DNA of 64,000 nucleotides from Algibacter miyuki (GTDB lineage Bacteria > Bacteroidota > Bacteroidia > Flavobacteriales > Flavobacteriaceae), in assembly GCF_042427745.1 (NCBI RefSeq), contig NZ_JBHMFA010000034.1, one strand, 5' to 3'. The notes beneath the pieces are model-generated. The model was not told where the DNA came from. It saw nothing but the letters and a program-made list of their open reading frames with translations, and did not search any database. Of this stretch, positions 10,049 through 18,450 are shown piece after piece. The position numbers and the translations under genes were made by a program. Numbering within the stretch: the first letter of the stretch is position 1; each line of letters begins with the position of its first letter.

Positions 10049-10083
10049 CAGGATGGTTTTCTTAAGGTTATTAGCGATTTTTA
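10040..10083 (+). promoter_or_regulatory. CAGGAT-type promoter (site n) for the G8 protein gene
   Basis: CAGGAT at 10049-10054 with a CAG half-site 9 bases upstream (10040). GATTTTTA begins at 10076, exactly 27 bases on, differing from TAnnTTTA only in the first base. It starts at the very end of the preceding sulfatase gene, so the large T9SS protein can be expressed separately or boosted. The start codon is 42 bases after the box. Confidence 0.6.
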
Positions 10084-10125
10084 CTAAATATTATACACTT
10101 TTAACTCATTTAAAAATTAATATTT

Positions 10126-13100
10126 ATGAAAAAATTATTACTTTACTTCACTGTTTTATGTGTTACTGTAACTACTTCATCTTACACTAAAATTGATAAA
10201 AAAAAAGAACTAATTAGTTCAAAATACAATTGTCTCCCCAACACGCTAGCATCAATTTCTGCTATTTCTAACGGTGACTGGAATAGCAATTCTACATGGA
10301 GTACAAATCAAGTGCCATCAAACATAGACGACGTTATAATTCCTAATGGCATTAGGGTTACTTTATCCGGCACAATGGAAGCAAGAAGCGTAAGTGTTTC
10401 TGGTATTTTAAGTCCGTTTAACTTAACAACAGATTTTGAATTAATTACCGAAGGTATTATGATTCAAGACGGAGGACTCATGCAAGTAGGTAGTGTTGCT
10501 AACCCATATTCAGCAAATGGTATCGTAACCCTTACAGGATCTGATCCAAATGGTGTTTTAATGGGGAATGCTTTTATGGGTACAAAATTAATTGGTGTGA
10601 TGTCTGGTGCAAGATTAGAACTTCATGGCATCGTTAAAAAAACTTGGACACAATTAAACGCAACCGCTTCATCTGGAGTAACTAGCATTACCTTAAAAGA
10701 AACTATGGATTGGGAAATAGGCGATGAAATAGTGATTGCATCTACAGATTTCGACCCACATCAAGCAGAAAAAAGAACAATAACTTCAGTATCAGGAACT
10801 ACAATAGGCTTAAATACACCATTAACTTATATGCATTGGGGTGTTGAACAAATTTACAATAATGGTACTGTAGACCTTACTTTAGATGAAAGAGCAGAAG
10901 TTGGTTTATTAACCCATAATTTAAAAGTAAGAGGAGATGCGTCTAGTGAAACAAATGGCTTTGGCGGACACATTATGTCTATGCCTGGGTCGGTATCTAG
11001 AGCATCCAATATTGAGTTGTTTAGAATGGGACAAAAATCTAAAGTAGCTAAATATCCATGGCATTGGCACTTAGTAAGTGATGCCACAGGGCAGTATATA
11101 AAAAACGCTGGAATCCATCACTCCTTCAACAGACTTATAACCGTTCATGGTACTAATAATACCGTTGTTGAAGGCAATGTTGGTTTTGATTTTGTTGGAC
11201 ATGGTTTTTTTCTTGAAGATGGGGATGAAACAGGAAATAGTTTCATAAATAACTTAGGCGTGTTATGTAAAAGACCAGTTATAGGAGAAGAAGTAACACC
11301 TAATGATATAGGAATTGGAGCAGACAGAGGAGTACCCGAAGAAGCTTTTCCTTCAACATTTTGGATTACAAACCCCAACAATGATTTTATAGGAAATGTT
11401 GCTGCAGGGTCGGATGGTTCGGGTTTTTGGCATCTCGTTTTAGAAGAACCTATAAATGAATCTGGATCAAGCTATGAACCAGGGATTCAACCTATGGGTA
11501 TTTTTGATGATAACAAAGCACATTCAAACTTATTTAATTGGGGAATAGATAGTGGCGTAGATAAAGTAACAGAAGAATTAACCAATGGACATTACAGACC
11601 ACAAAATGCTAATGGAACTCAATTTGTACCCATTATTAATCGTTTTACCGGATACAAATCAGTAGATAGAAATGTTTGGATTAGAGCCAATAAAATGGAT
11701 TTTCATGAGTGTACATTTGCTGATAACGGTCGTTCAGATTTTTTCTCTTATACTCAAACATTATTTAATTCATTAGTAGTAGGTAAATCTGATAATATAG
11801 GGACTCCTACCTCTGCAAGCGAAATAGAAGCAGGTAGAACATTACCCTACCCTAGCTTAGGTGCAAAACATTTTAACAATGGCTTTAGAGGTCACAGCAT
11901 ATACGATGGCCCATCTGGAATTGTAGATACACATTTTGCTGGTTTTGATTCTAACGGTGCTAATGCCTATTGTTTTCAAACAAACGGTGCGTCAAGAAAA
12001 TCGACCAATCATTTTGCCAGAGGTATAACTTTCGACCCCGCTATACCCGAAGCGAATAAATTTGATTTTACAAATACATCCTTTGTAAGTTATATGTATT
12101 TAAGCGGTATAATTGATGAAGATGGAAGTCTGACTGGAACAGCAGGCAGCCGTATATCTCCAATTATTTCACCAAACCCTAATGGCAAAAATCTTTATGA
12201 AAAGGGTGCTAACGCTCAACAAACAAATATTATTGAAAAGCCAGAATGGGGTGCTTGGATAACCTCTGTAACAGAATATAACTATTTAAGAGATCTTGAT
12301 AATTTAGATAAATCCAATGGTCCTTTTACACCACGCTATTTTATTACAGAATATCCAGATAAAACAACACATGCCGTTTTTAATATACAAACTCAAAACA
12401 TATATTTTGATGCACCGGTTATATCTAATGATTTAGACTATAAATATTATTTCCAATATCATAAGTTTCCAAATTATATGATAGCAAGAATGGATGGCGC
12501 TAAGACAAATTCAGAAACTACAATTCTTGTGTATCCAAATATGCCATCGTCTGCAACTGTAGTTGGAGCTACTGAAGTAGCTAATTTTACACAATTAAAA
12601 AATAGCGCAACTCAAGCTTACCTCTTTAAGGATAATACAATCTATGCGAAAATTATAACCAATCGAATTGCACCTCAATCTGCTCAATGGCAATTTGGTC
12701 AAGACTTTAGATTTCAAAACCTAGTTTTTAGAATTTGTGTAGATGGTAATTGTAACGATAGAACAAGTATTCAAGATTTTGTTACCCTTATTGATTATGG
12801 CAAGGGAGATGACATTAGAGATACATCCGCCACTACCGATGGTTTAACTGCACCTACGTTTTCTTACGGAAGCAACAATGTATCATTTTCAGCAGAAAAT
12901 AATGGCAATGGTATAGAAGGTTATACAGATTACACTATTACTTTAGAAGGCAGACAAGTCTGGGAATATTTCAATACTTTAAATATTAATTATACCGGAC
13001 CTGATGTAGAAGTTTTAATGGAGGATACTGAAGGAGGAACATTAAGCTTAGGAACTTACGCTTCTTCTGACATTGAAAACATTCGTATAGGCCAAGACTC

Positions 13101-14058
13101 TGAATTTGATAAATTCACAAAAGTTAAAAAATTAATACTGCGTTTTCATGAATCTAATATGGGAAACATCCACAGTGTATCCTCCTCTAATGTACAAATT
13201 AACTCCATACAACTTGGAGCCGACATACCAATAAATTATAGTGTTTCATCGACCGCTATAATTCAAGATTCTGATGGAGACGGTCTGTTAGATGCTGAAG
13301 AAATAAGCCTATGTCGCGACCCCAATACGGCTTCAGATTTTGCATTAGAATTTAACGGTGACAGTAGTATTTTTGATGGATTTACAAAAAGAAATATTAA
13401 TGGAACTGTAGTGGAAGATTCGGGCGTTTTAAAGGGTACATCGTCAGCCACGAGTGGTGATGCTCAAATTTTAAAAAATGACTTTTTAGAAATGTCAGGC
13501 TCCGATATTAGTACACTAAGTATAAGAATGAAAGCCAATAAAGCCAATACTAGAGTGCAAATATTTTGGAAAAATGAAACAGGAAATTTTGCGGCAGTTA
13601 GAACGGTATTTGCAAACTACACGGGTAATGGCAATTACCAAACGCTTTCCTTCGATTTAAGTTCTAATAGCGAATGGCAAGGTAAAATAATTAAAGGGCT
13701 TAGAATAGATCCTGTTTCAGATACTAATGTCACTTTTGAAATTGATTGGATTCGTGCAAATAATGCTGTTGATCCAGAAAACATATGTAAACCTTTATCT
13801 ATAGAGAATAGCTCTTTAGAAGATAACCTCGCGTTATACCCTAATCCTAGTGTTTCTGGCCAGCTAGTAAAGATAAAAGGTATAGAAGAACATCATGATG
13901 CAATAAACATAACTGTTTACAGCATTACGGGGCGTATAATCCCATCAGAAATAACGGGGAACACCATACGCCTTATAAATGCAAACTCAGGAATGTATTT
14001 CGTAAGAATAAACACGGATTATAATAAAACTATTGTTAAAAAGCTATTGGTGAAATAA
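10126..14058 (+). CDS. Large T9SS-secreted G8-domain/beta-helix protein, CEMIP-like
   Basis: 1310 residues. Signal peptide at 1-20. Residues about 48-175 resemble a G8 domain (GDWNSNSTWS, DDVIIPNG, GARLELHG, WEIGDEIVIAS). A region resembling a right-handed parallel beta-helix follows, with the HWH-containing stretch KYPWHWHLVSDATG at about 307-320 and repeated NTVVEGNVGFDFVGHGF-type turns, the arrangement seen in animal CEMIP/TMEM2 hyaluronan-degrading proteins. Near 1048 is a DSDGDGLLDAEE calcium-binding thrombospondin-3-like repeat, then a beta-sandwich (about 1067-1220) and a T9SS sorting domain (LYPNPS to the C-terminus). A secreted glycan-binding or depolymerising role is likely but unproven. 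A strong terminator follows. Confidence 0.82.
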   Translation: MKKLLLYFTVLCVTVTTSSYTKIDKKKELISSKYNCLPNTLASISAISNGDWNSNSTWSTNQVPSNIDDVIIPNGIRVTLSGTMEARSVSVSGILSPFNLTTDFELITEGIMIQDGGLMQVGSVANPYSANGIVTLTGSDPNGVLMGNAFMGTKLIGVMSGARLELHGIVKKTWTQLNATASSGVTSITLKETMDWEIGDEIVIASTDFDPHQAEKRTITSVSGTTIGLNTPLTYMHWGVEQIYNNGTVDLTLDERAEVGLLTHNLKVRGDASSETNGFGGHIMSMPGSVSRASNIELFRMGQKSKVAKYPWHWHLVSDATGQYIKNAGIHHSFNRLITVHGTNNTVVEGNVGFDFVGHGFFLEDGDETGNSFINNLGVLCKRPVIGEEVTPNDIGIGADRGVPEEAFPSTFWITNPNNDFIGNVAAGSDGSGFWHLVLEEPINESGSSYEPGIQPMGIFDDNKAHSNLFNWGIDSGVDKVTEELTNGHYRPQNANGTQFVPIINRFTGYKSVDRNVWIRANKMDFHECTFADNGRSDFFSYTQTLFNSLVVGKSDNIGTPTSASEIEAGRTLPYPSLGAKHFNNGFRGHSIYDGPSGIVDTHFAGFDSNGANAYCFQTNGASRKSTNHFARGITFDPAIPEANKFDFTNTSFVSYMYLSGIIDEDGSLTGTAGSRISPIISPNPNGKNLYEKGANAQQTNIIEKPEWGAWITSVTEYNYLRDLDNLDKSNGPFTPRYFITEYPDKTTHAVFNIQTQNIYFDAPVISNDLDYKYYFQYHKFPNYMIARMDGAKTNSETTILVYPNMPSSATVVGATEVANFTQLKNSATQAYLFKDNTIYAKIITNRIAPQSAQWQFGQDFRFQNLVFRICVDGNCNDRTSIQDFVTLIDYGKGDDIRDTSATTDGLTAPTFSYGSNNVSFSAENNGNGIEGYTDYTITLEGRQVWEYFNTLNINYTGPDVEVLMEDTEGGTLSLGTYASSDIENIRIGQDSEFDKFTKVKKLILRFHESNMGNIHSVSSSNVQINSIQLGADIPINYSVSSTAIIQDSDGDGLLDAEEISLCRDPNTASDFALEFNGDSSIFDGFTKRNINGTVVEDSGVLKGTSSATSGDAQILKNDFLEMSGSDISTLSIRMKANKANTRVQIFWKNETGNFAAVRTVFANYTGNGNYQTLSFDLSSNSEWQGKIIKGLRIDPVSDTNVTFEIDWIRANNAVDPENICKPLSIENSSLEDNLALYPNPSVSGQLVKIKGIEEHHDAINITVYSITGRIIPSEITGNTIRLINANSGMYFVRINTDYNKTIVKKLLVK

Positions 14059-14072
14059 TAATAACTAAAACT

Positions 14073-14116
14073 ATAGGCCTCCCTAATTCTAAAAAAATTA
14101 AGGAGGCCTATTTTTA
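14073..14116 (+). terminator. Rho-independent terminator after the G8 protein gene
   Basis: A 16-base stem (14073-14088 with 14096-14111, one G-U pair) centred on AGGCCTCC/GGAGGCCT is followed by TTTTTATT. It begins 14 bases after the stop codon and closes the long + operon. Confidence 0.9.
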
Positions 14117-14791
14117 TTAATGGAAATTATTCTTATAACAAGATTGACTACTTGTATTAATCACGTTAAAAACAAGCAATACATCAAACTTATTTCACCT
14201 CCCCTCTTTTTAAATCCCCAAATGAGAAGACTTTTATTAAGACAAGTTTAATTAGTTCCTAAAGGATTGTTGTATTTATGAAATACAACAAATTGTCAGA
14301 AATTATAAATACGAAATATAAAAAAGTAATACTTTAAATCAATCTTGCTGTACAAGGCATTAAATGTTACCAATTCCTTTAGGCGGACACCAATCTCCCA
14401 TCCCATGAACGGAAAGAACAAAATGATGAACCTATCTACACCTCTAAAAGCACAGCTAAGAGCATACATTACATTACTCAAGAAGATAAAGGCTCTGGTA
14501 AGCGTACCTACCTCAATGTCCAATAAACTCAAAAAAAAAAAAAAAAAACTAATAAATACATCTATACTAATAAATTTATAAAAAAACTACCAACTTGTTT
14601 TCATCTCAAAGCCCTTTTTTTTTTAACATATCCATCAATAGCTGTAAGAATTTCGTCCCCAGTTTGTTTTAAAAGTTTTTGTCTAATTCTATTTTGCGAG
14701 AGATTCCTATTTTTCCATCTACTTATTAAATTCTATTCCGACTTTCTTTTTTGTCAAAACTATTTTTTCTATTTAAATAGAAAATGTCTTT
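14117..14791. other. Gene-free stretch with relic peptides and a poly-A run
   Basis: No convincing intact gene. On + a short frame at 14383-14526 (48 codons, containing NDEPIYTSKSTAKSIHYIT) and on - a frame at 14732-14601 (containing RIRQKLLKQTGDEILTAIDG) look protein-like, but both begin without a start and I cannot name their families. A run of 18 A occupies 14531-14548. A perfect 20-base palindrome TTTTCTATTTAAATAGAAAA (14765-14784) just beyond the stop of the minus sulfatase could act as a weak terminator. The combination suggests decayed coding DNA at a past rearrangement point. Confidence 0.4.
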
Positions 14792-16123
14792 TTACTTCTT
14801 TTCTACTCTAGCAAGTTTATAAATTTTCAGTGCATTTTTTAATTCTTTATACACTTGTCTCTCTTTTTCACTGAGGCCTGCCATTGGAAGAGGGTTCTTC
14901 TCATAAAAATCATCTTTGACATTATAAAATTTCCCTGTTGAATACAACTTATACTCTTTATTTCTAGTAAATTCTTTTAGTACTCTTAGGTTTCCATGAG
15001 GAGAATACCAACTGTAAATCCATTTTCTAGAAGTCCCCCTTTCGGCAAGAAGCTGAGGAAGAAAGCTAGTTCCATCCACAACGAATTCTGAAGGTATATC
15101 AGCATTAGCAATATCACAAATTGTTGGCAAAATATCACTAAAATCAATCAAGTCAGAACTTTTCGTATTTGGTTTAATTTTCCCATCCCACCTTGCCACA
15201 AAAGGAACGTGAGTTCCATTATCTGTAGTTCGTGTTTTTCCTCCTGGATAGTCTTTACCGTTTAGCATTGAGGTTATCAGTTTTTCAGTTCCGTTGTCAC
15301 CAGTGAAAATAATAATTGTATTTTCACTAAGATCTAAACTTTCTACTTTAGCTACAATTTTTCCAACTATTCCATCCATATATGCAACCATATCTGCAAA
15401 ATATTTAGGATCTCCTTTATTAATTAGAGAGCCCATACTTTTTGAATCCCAATCTTTAGAGTCTGGAGTGGGAACAAAAGGATAATGTGCTAAAAGCATT
15501 GGGTAATAAGCAAAAAATTGCTCATTTTTATTCTCTTCAATAAAATCACAAATAAAGTCACTAACAATATCAGGGCCAAATTCCCCATTGGTAAAATGCT
15601 GTACTTTATTGTTAATTTGAAGAACCGGATTTGAAAACCTAGTATCATGTCTCAAACTATCAAATCTTGGTCTAGATTGCTGCCAAAGACAGGATGCATC
15701 AAATCCAAAATGTTGCGGAGAATCTTCTTCTTTTCCTAATTGCCATTTTCCAGCTATAGCAGTTTTATAACCTGTATTTTTCAAAAGATTTCCAAAAGTT
15801 ATTTGGCTTCTATCTAATTCCCCGAAACGTGTATAATTCCGCACATTATATTTACCTGTCATTATTTGTACACGTGAAGGTGTACAAACTGGTTGCGCGT
15901 GGCAATTTTCAAATTGAATACCTTGCATAGCAAGTTTGTTTATATGAGGAGTTTTATAAGAAGTTCCTCCATATGCTTCAATACATTCCATCCCTAAATC
16001 ATCTGCCATTATCAGAATAATATTTGGCCCTTTATCTTGAGCTTTCAGACTTAATACACATATAAAAAAACACACGATTCCATTAACCGTCAACCGCACT
16101 ATATTACTTCTCTTTACCTTCAT
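14792..16123 (-). CDS. Sulfatase (family S1), secreted
   Basis: Formylglycine sulfatase. The N-terminus MKVKRSNIV followed by a hydrophobic stretch (about 11-28, ending LKAQ) is a signal peptide. Metal-binding Asp41-Asp42 in MADDLG; maturation motif C-T-P-S-R from Cys80, followed by VQIMTGKYNVRN. GKWQLG and TGDNGTE are present. 443 residues, a compact member. Unlike most genes here it has no CAGGAT-type promoter: its upstream side (16124-16323) is the tail of another sulfatase, so it may once have been the second gene of an operon whose first gene is now lost. Flanked on both sides by relic sequence. Confidence 0.94.
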   Translation of the reverse strand: MKVKRSNIVRLTVNGIVCFFICVLSLKAQDKGPNIILIMADDLGMECIEAYGGTSYKTPHINKLAMQGIQFENCHAQPVCTPSRVQIMTGKYNVRNYTRFGELDRSQITFGNLLKNTGYKTAIAGKWQLGKEEDSPQHFGFDASCLWQQSRPRFDSLRHDTRFSNPVLQINNKVQHFTNGEFGPDIVSDFICDFIEENKNEQFFAYYPMLLAHYPFVPTPDSKDWDSKSMGSLINKGDPKYFADMVAYMDGIVGKIVAKVESLDLSENTIIIFTGDNGTEKLITSMLNGKDYPGGKTRTTDNGTHVPFVARWDGKIKPNTKSSDLIDFSDILPTICDIANADIPSEFVVDGTSFLPQLLAERGTSRKWIYSWYSPHGNLRVLKEFTRNKEYKLYSTGKFYNVKDDFYEKNPLPMAGLSEKERQVYKELKNALKIYKLARVEKK

Positions 16124-16135
16124 TTTATTGTGAAT

Positions 16136-16324
16136 TTAGTTAATTGGGGTTTCTGCAAATAATTCTGTAATGTTTTTTGTGTAATTATATTTCCACTTTT
16201 CTTTATTAGGGTATATCTTTTTAAATTCGTCAGCTCCATAGAATTCATCATTATATTCCTTCATCCAAGTCAATGTTAGTTTTTCTAAATCCTTTCTTAC
16301 CTCTTTATATTCAAGCTTGTAATG
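16136..16324 (-). pseudogene. C-terminal fragment of a sulfatase-like gene
   Basis: On the minus strand an open frame of about 62 codons ends at a stop at 16138-16136. It contains EYKEVRKDLEKLTLTWMKEY followed by NDEFYGADEF and ends ETPIN. The first part resembles the last helix of sulfatases, after the usual ...NNLA...-type linker. No start codon, signal or active-site region is present. Frame continuity is lost at about 16320, exactly where a GH43 fragment begins in the opposite direction. I read it as the 3' remnant of a sulfatase gene that once preceded the 14792-16123 gene by about 12 bases. Assignment rests on resemblance only. Confidence 0.6.
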
Positions 16325-16867
16325 GATATGTCAAAATGGTCACTCACAGAAAGACCTGGTTTTTTAAGATTAAAATCATCTGTCCCTTCTTCCTCAAAAA
16401 ACAACAGTCTAGATGAACTTCCAAATATAATCGGACAACGTTTAATGGGTCGGTATAATAATGTAATGACAATCAAAATAGACCTTTCTAAAATGAAGTC
16501 TGGACAAAAAATTGGATTTCATATTTCTTCTCTTAAAAATAATGCCATTGCTATCAAAAAAGAAAAAAAGAAGTTACAACTCTTGTTTAGATCTGGTAAA
16601 AATGACGCTCCTAATATTCAAAAAGGAAGCTTTATAAATCAAAAAATGATTTGGTTTCAGGCGAAAGTCACAAATGGTTTAGCTACTTTTTATTATAGTT
16701 TAGACGGAAAAATGTTTACACAATTTGGAAATGAAGTCCGTTTACTATTTAGTGGTTTCACACCCAATATGGTTGGCTATTACAGCATGAACTCAGAAGC
16801 AAAAGGATATATTGATATTGGTTGGTTTCAATATGACTATGATGGTCCAAAAGGAGATACAAAATAA
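16322..16867 (+). pseudogene. C-terminal beta-sandwich fragment of a GH43 enzyme
   Basis: 181 codons beginning at an internal Met. MSKWSLTERPGFLRLK is the typical opening of the C-terminal concanavalin-A-like domain of long GH43 xylosidases, which in whole enzymes follows a five-bladed propeller of about 300 residues. The later parts (IGQRLMGRYNNVMT, KMIWFQAKV, FYYSLDGKMF, GYIDIGWFQYDYDG) complete that domain. There is no signal peptide and no catalytic domain, and the frame extends upstream only a few codons before meeting the sulfatase fragment. It is therefore a 5'-truncated relic, although it could still be translated. A terminator follows. Confidence 0.8.
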
Positions 16868-16900
16868 TAAACTTAGACTTTAAACAAATTTGTAAATACA

Positions 16901-16945
16901 AAAGACCTCCTTAACATTGGGATGAGTAAAGGAGGTCTTTCTTTT
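16901..16945. terminator. Bidirectional terminator between GH43 fragment and minus operon
   Basis: Perfect 12-base stem AAAGACCTCCTT (16901-16912) / AAGGAGGTCTTT (16929-16940), followed on + by CTTTTATATTT. It separates two convergent genes and can serve both. Confidence 0.85.
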
Positions 16946-16972
16946 ATATTTATAAGCTAAAAAACTATTAGT

Positions 16973-18421
16973 TTATTGTGTGTAAGGCACAGTACCAGTT
17001 GCGTCTAAAGCATATCCCCATTTTTTAATATATTCCATGCCTGGAAGAAAATCGTCTTCTGTTTCAACTAAGCGTTCTATTAGCTTTTTATCTAACTCTT
17101 TTTGTAACGAAGCATAGGCTACATTTCCAATTAAATTATTCATTTGATACGGATCCTTCTCGTCATCAAATAACAACCAAGGACCGTCTAAGTCTTTCGC
17201 ATAAGTGTATCTTTTAGTCTTAAGCGCTCTATACTCTTTACCTCCATGTTGCACTTTATTCCATTGTCCAAATGGCTGTACACAGGTTAACAAAGTAGAC
17301 TCTCCAACGTTCTTTTCTTTGCCTTCCAAATAAGGTCTATAGTTAATACCTTCTACAGTGTCAGGAATTTTAACATCACACAAAGCTAAAATAGTTGGTA
17401 ATATATCTTCCGAATTCATCAAAGCATCTTTTATTCCTGGAGCTATTTTTAATTTTTCAGGAATATAATATAACATAGGAACTCCAGCAGATTCGTTATA
17501 AGGTTGTTGTTTTTTATAGGCGCCATGAGACCCCAAAAGATCTCCATGATCTGCGGTTACAACAATAATAGTATTATCTAGCTGGCTATTTTCCCTTAAA
17601 TTTCGGACAACCTTTCCTATCATATCATCTAAGGCCGTAATATGTGCATAATAACCAGCGAGATCCTCTCTTACTTTTTTCTTCATATTAACAGGAACAT
17701 TTTCACGTAACTTAATATCGTCTGGGTTAAATAAGTCTCTATATTCTTTGGGGGCTGAATGGTAAGGAGCGTGAGGCGTTCCATAAGAAAGTAACATTAA
17801 AAATGGGTTGTTAGCCAATTTTCTATCATTCATATAATTAATAGCAGCATCAGTTTGTGCAAACGTGTCATAACCTTTCCAAATTTTTCTTTTAGGATCA
17901 TCATTATCATAATATACAGATCCATTGTAATTGTGCGTACATTCATTTCCCATCCAAAATTGAAATCCTTGTCTTCTATTACCAGGCATTACATTTTGTA
18001 ACCTTCCATGTCCGTCAATATGCCATTTACCCACAAAACCTGTACTATATCCTTCCTTTGCTAAAATTTTTGCCATAGTTACCGCATTGGTATCTAATTG
18101 CACATCATTCATAAAAACACCATGTGTTAAAGGTCGCTGTCCTGTTAATAGAGATGCTTTAAAAGGAGAACATACAGGCATTCCTGATACCGCATTTTTA
18201 AAATTAACACTTATTGCCGCTAAACTATCCAAGGCTGGTGTTTTTACATTAGGGTCCCCGGCATACCCTGTTGCTTGGGCCCTCCATTGGTCTGCCAAAA
18301 TAATTAGGACATTGGGTTTAGATTCTTTTGTTACTTGAGTGGTATTCGCTTTTTTTAAGTTACAAGAAAGTAACATAGTAATGCCTATAACCAAAAGGCT
18401 TAGTTTCTTAAATGGTATCAT
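16973..18421 (-). CDS. Sulfatase (family S1), lipoprotein, with unusual CSPFK motif
   Basis: Last gene of a four-gene minus operon. The start at 18421 is chosen because MIPFKKLSLLVIGITMLLSC then forms a lipoprotein signal with lipobox Cys20; an upstream Met at 18472 would run into the preceding gene. 482 residues. Metal site LADQWR at 42-47. The maturation region reads C-S-P-F-K from Cys84, so Lys88 replaces the Arg of the C-x-P-x-R consensus; the following SLLTGQRPLTHGVF is normal. GKWHIDGHG and ADHGDLLGSHG are intact. The Lys may be tolerated by the maturase or may mark reduced or altered maturation. Confidence 0.92.
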   Translation of the reverse strand: MIPFKKLSLLVIGITMLLSCNLKKANTTQVTKESKPNVLIILADQWRAQATGYAGDPNVKTPALDSLAAISVNFKNAVSGMPVCSPFKASLLTGQRPLTHGVFMNDVQLDTNAVTMAKILAKEGYSTGFVGKWHIDGHGRLQNVMPGNRRQGFQFWMGNECTHNYNGSVYYDNDDPKRKIWKGYDTFAQTDAAINYMNDRKLANNPFLMLLSYGTPHAPYHSAPKEYRDLFNPDDIKLRENVPVNMKKKVREDLAGYYAHITALDDMIGKVVRNLRENSQLDNTIIVVTADHGDLLGSHGAYKKQQPYNESAGVPMLYYIPEKLKIAPGIKDALMNSEDILPTILALCDVKIPDTVEGINYRPYLEGKEKNVGESTLLTCVQPFGQWNKVQHGGKEYRALKTKRYTYAKDLDGPWLLFDDEKDPYQMNNLIGNVAYASLQKELDKKLIERLVETEDDFLPGMEYIKKWGYALDATGTVPYTQ

Positions 18422-18450
18422 GTATTTATATATTTTAATTAATCTACAAA

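Noticed and set aside
14345..14581. 78-codon + frame running into the A18 tract
   Set aside because: Ends in a poly-Lys artefact from the A run, lacks a plausible start or domain; a different frame of the same stretch looks more protein-like.
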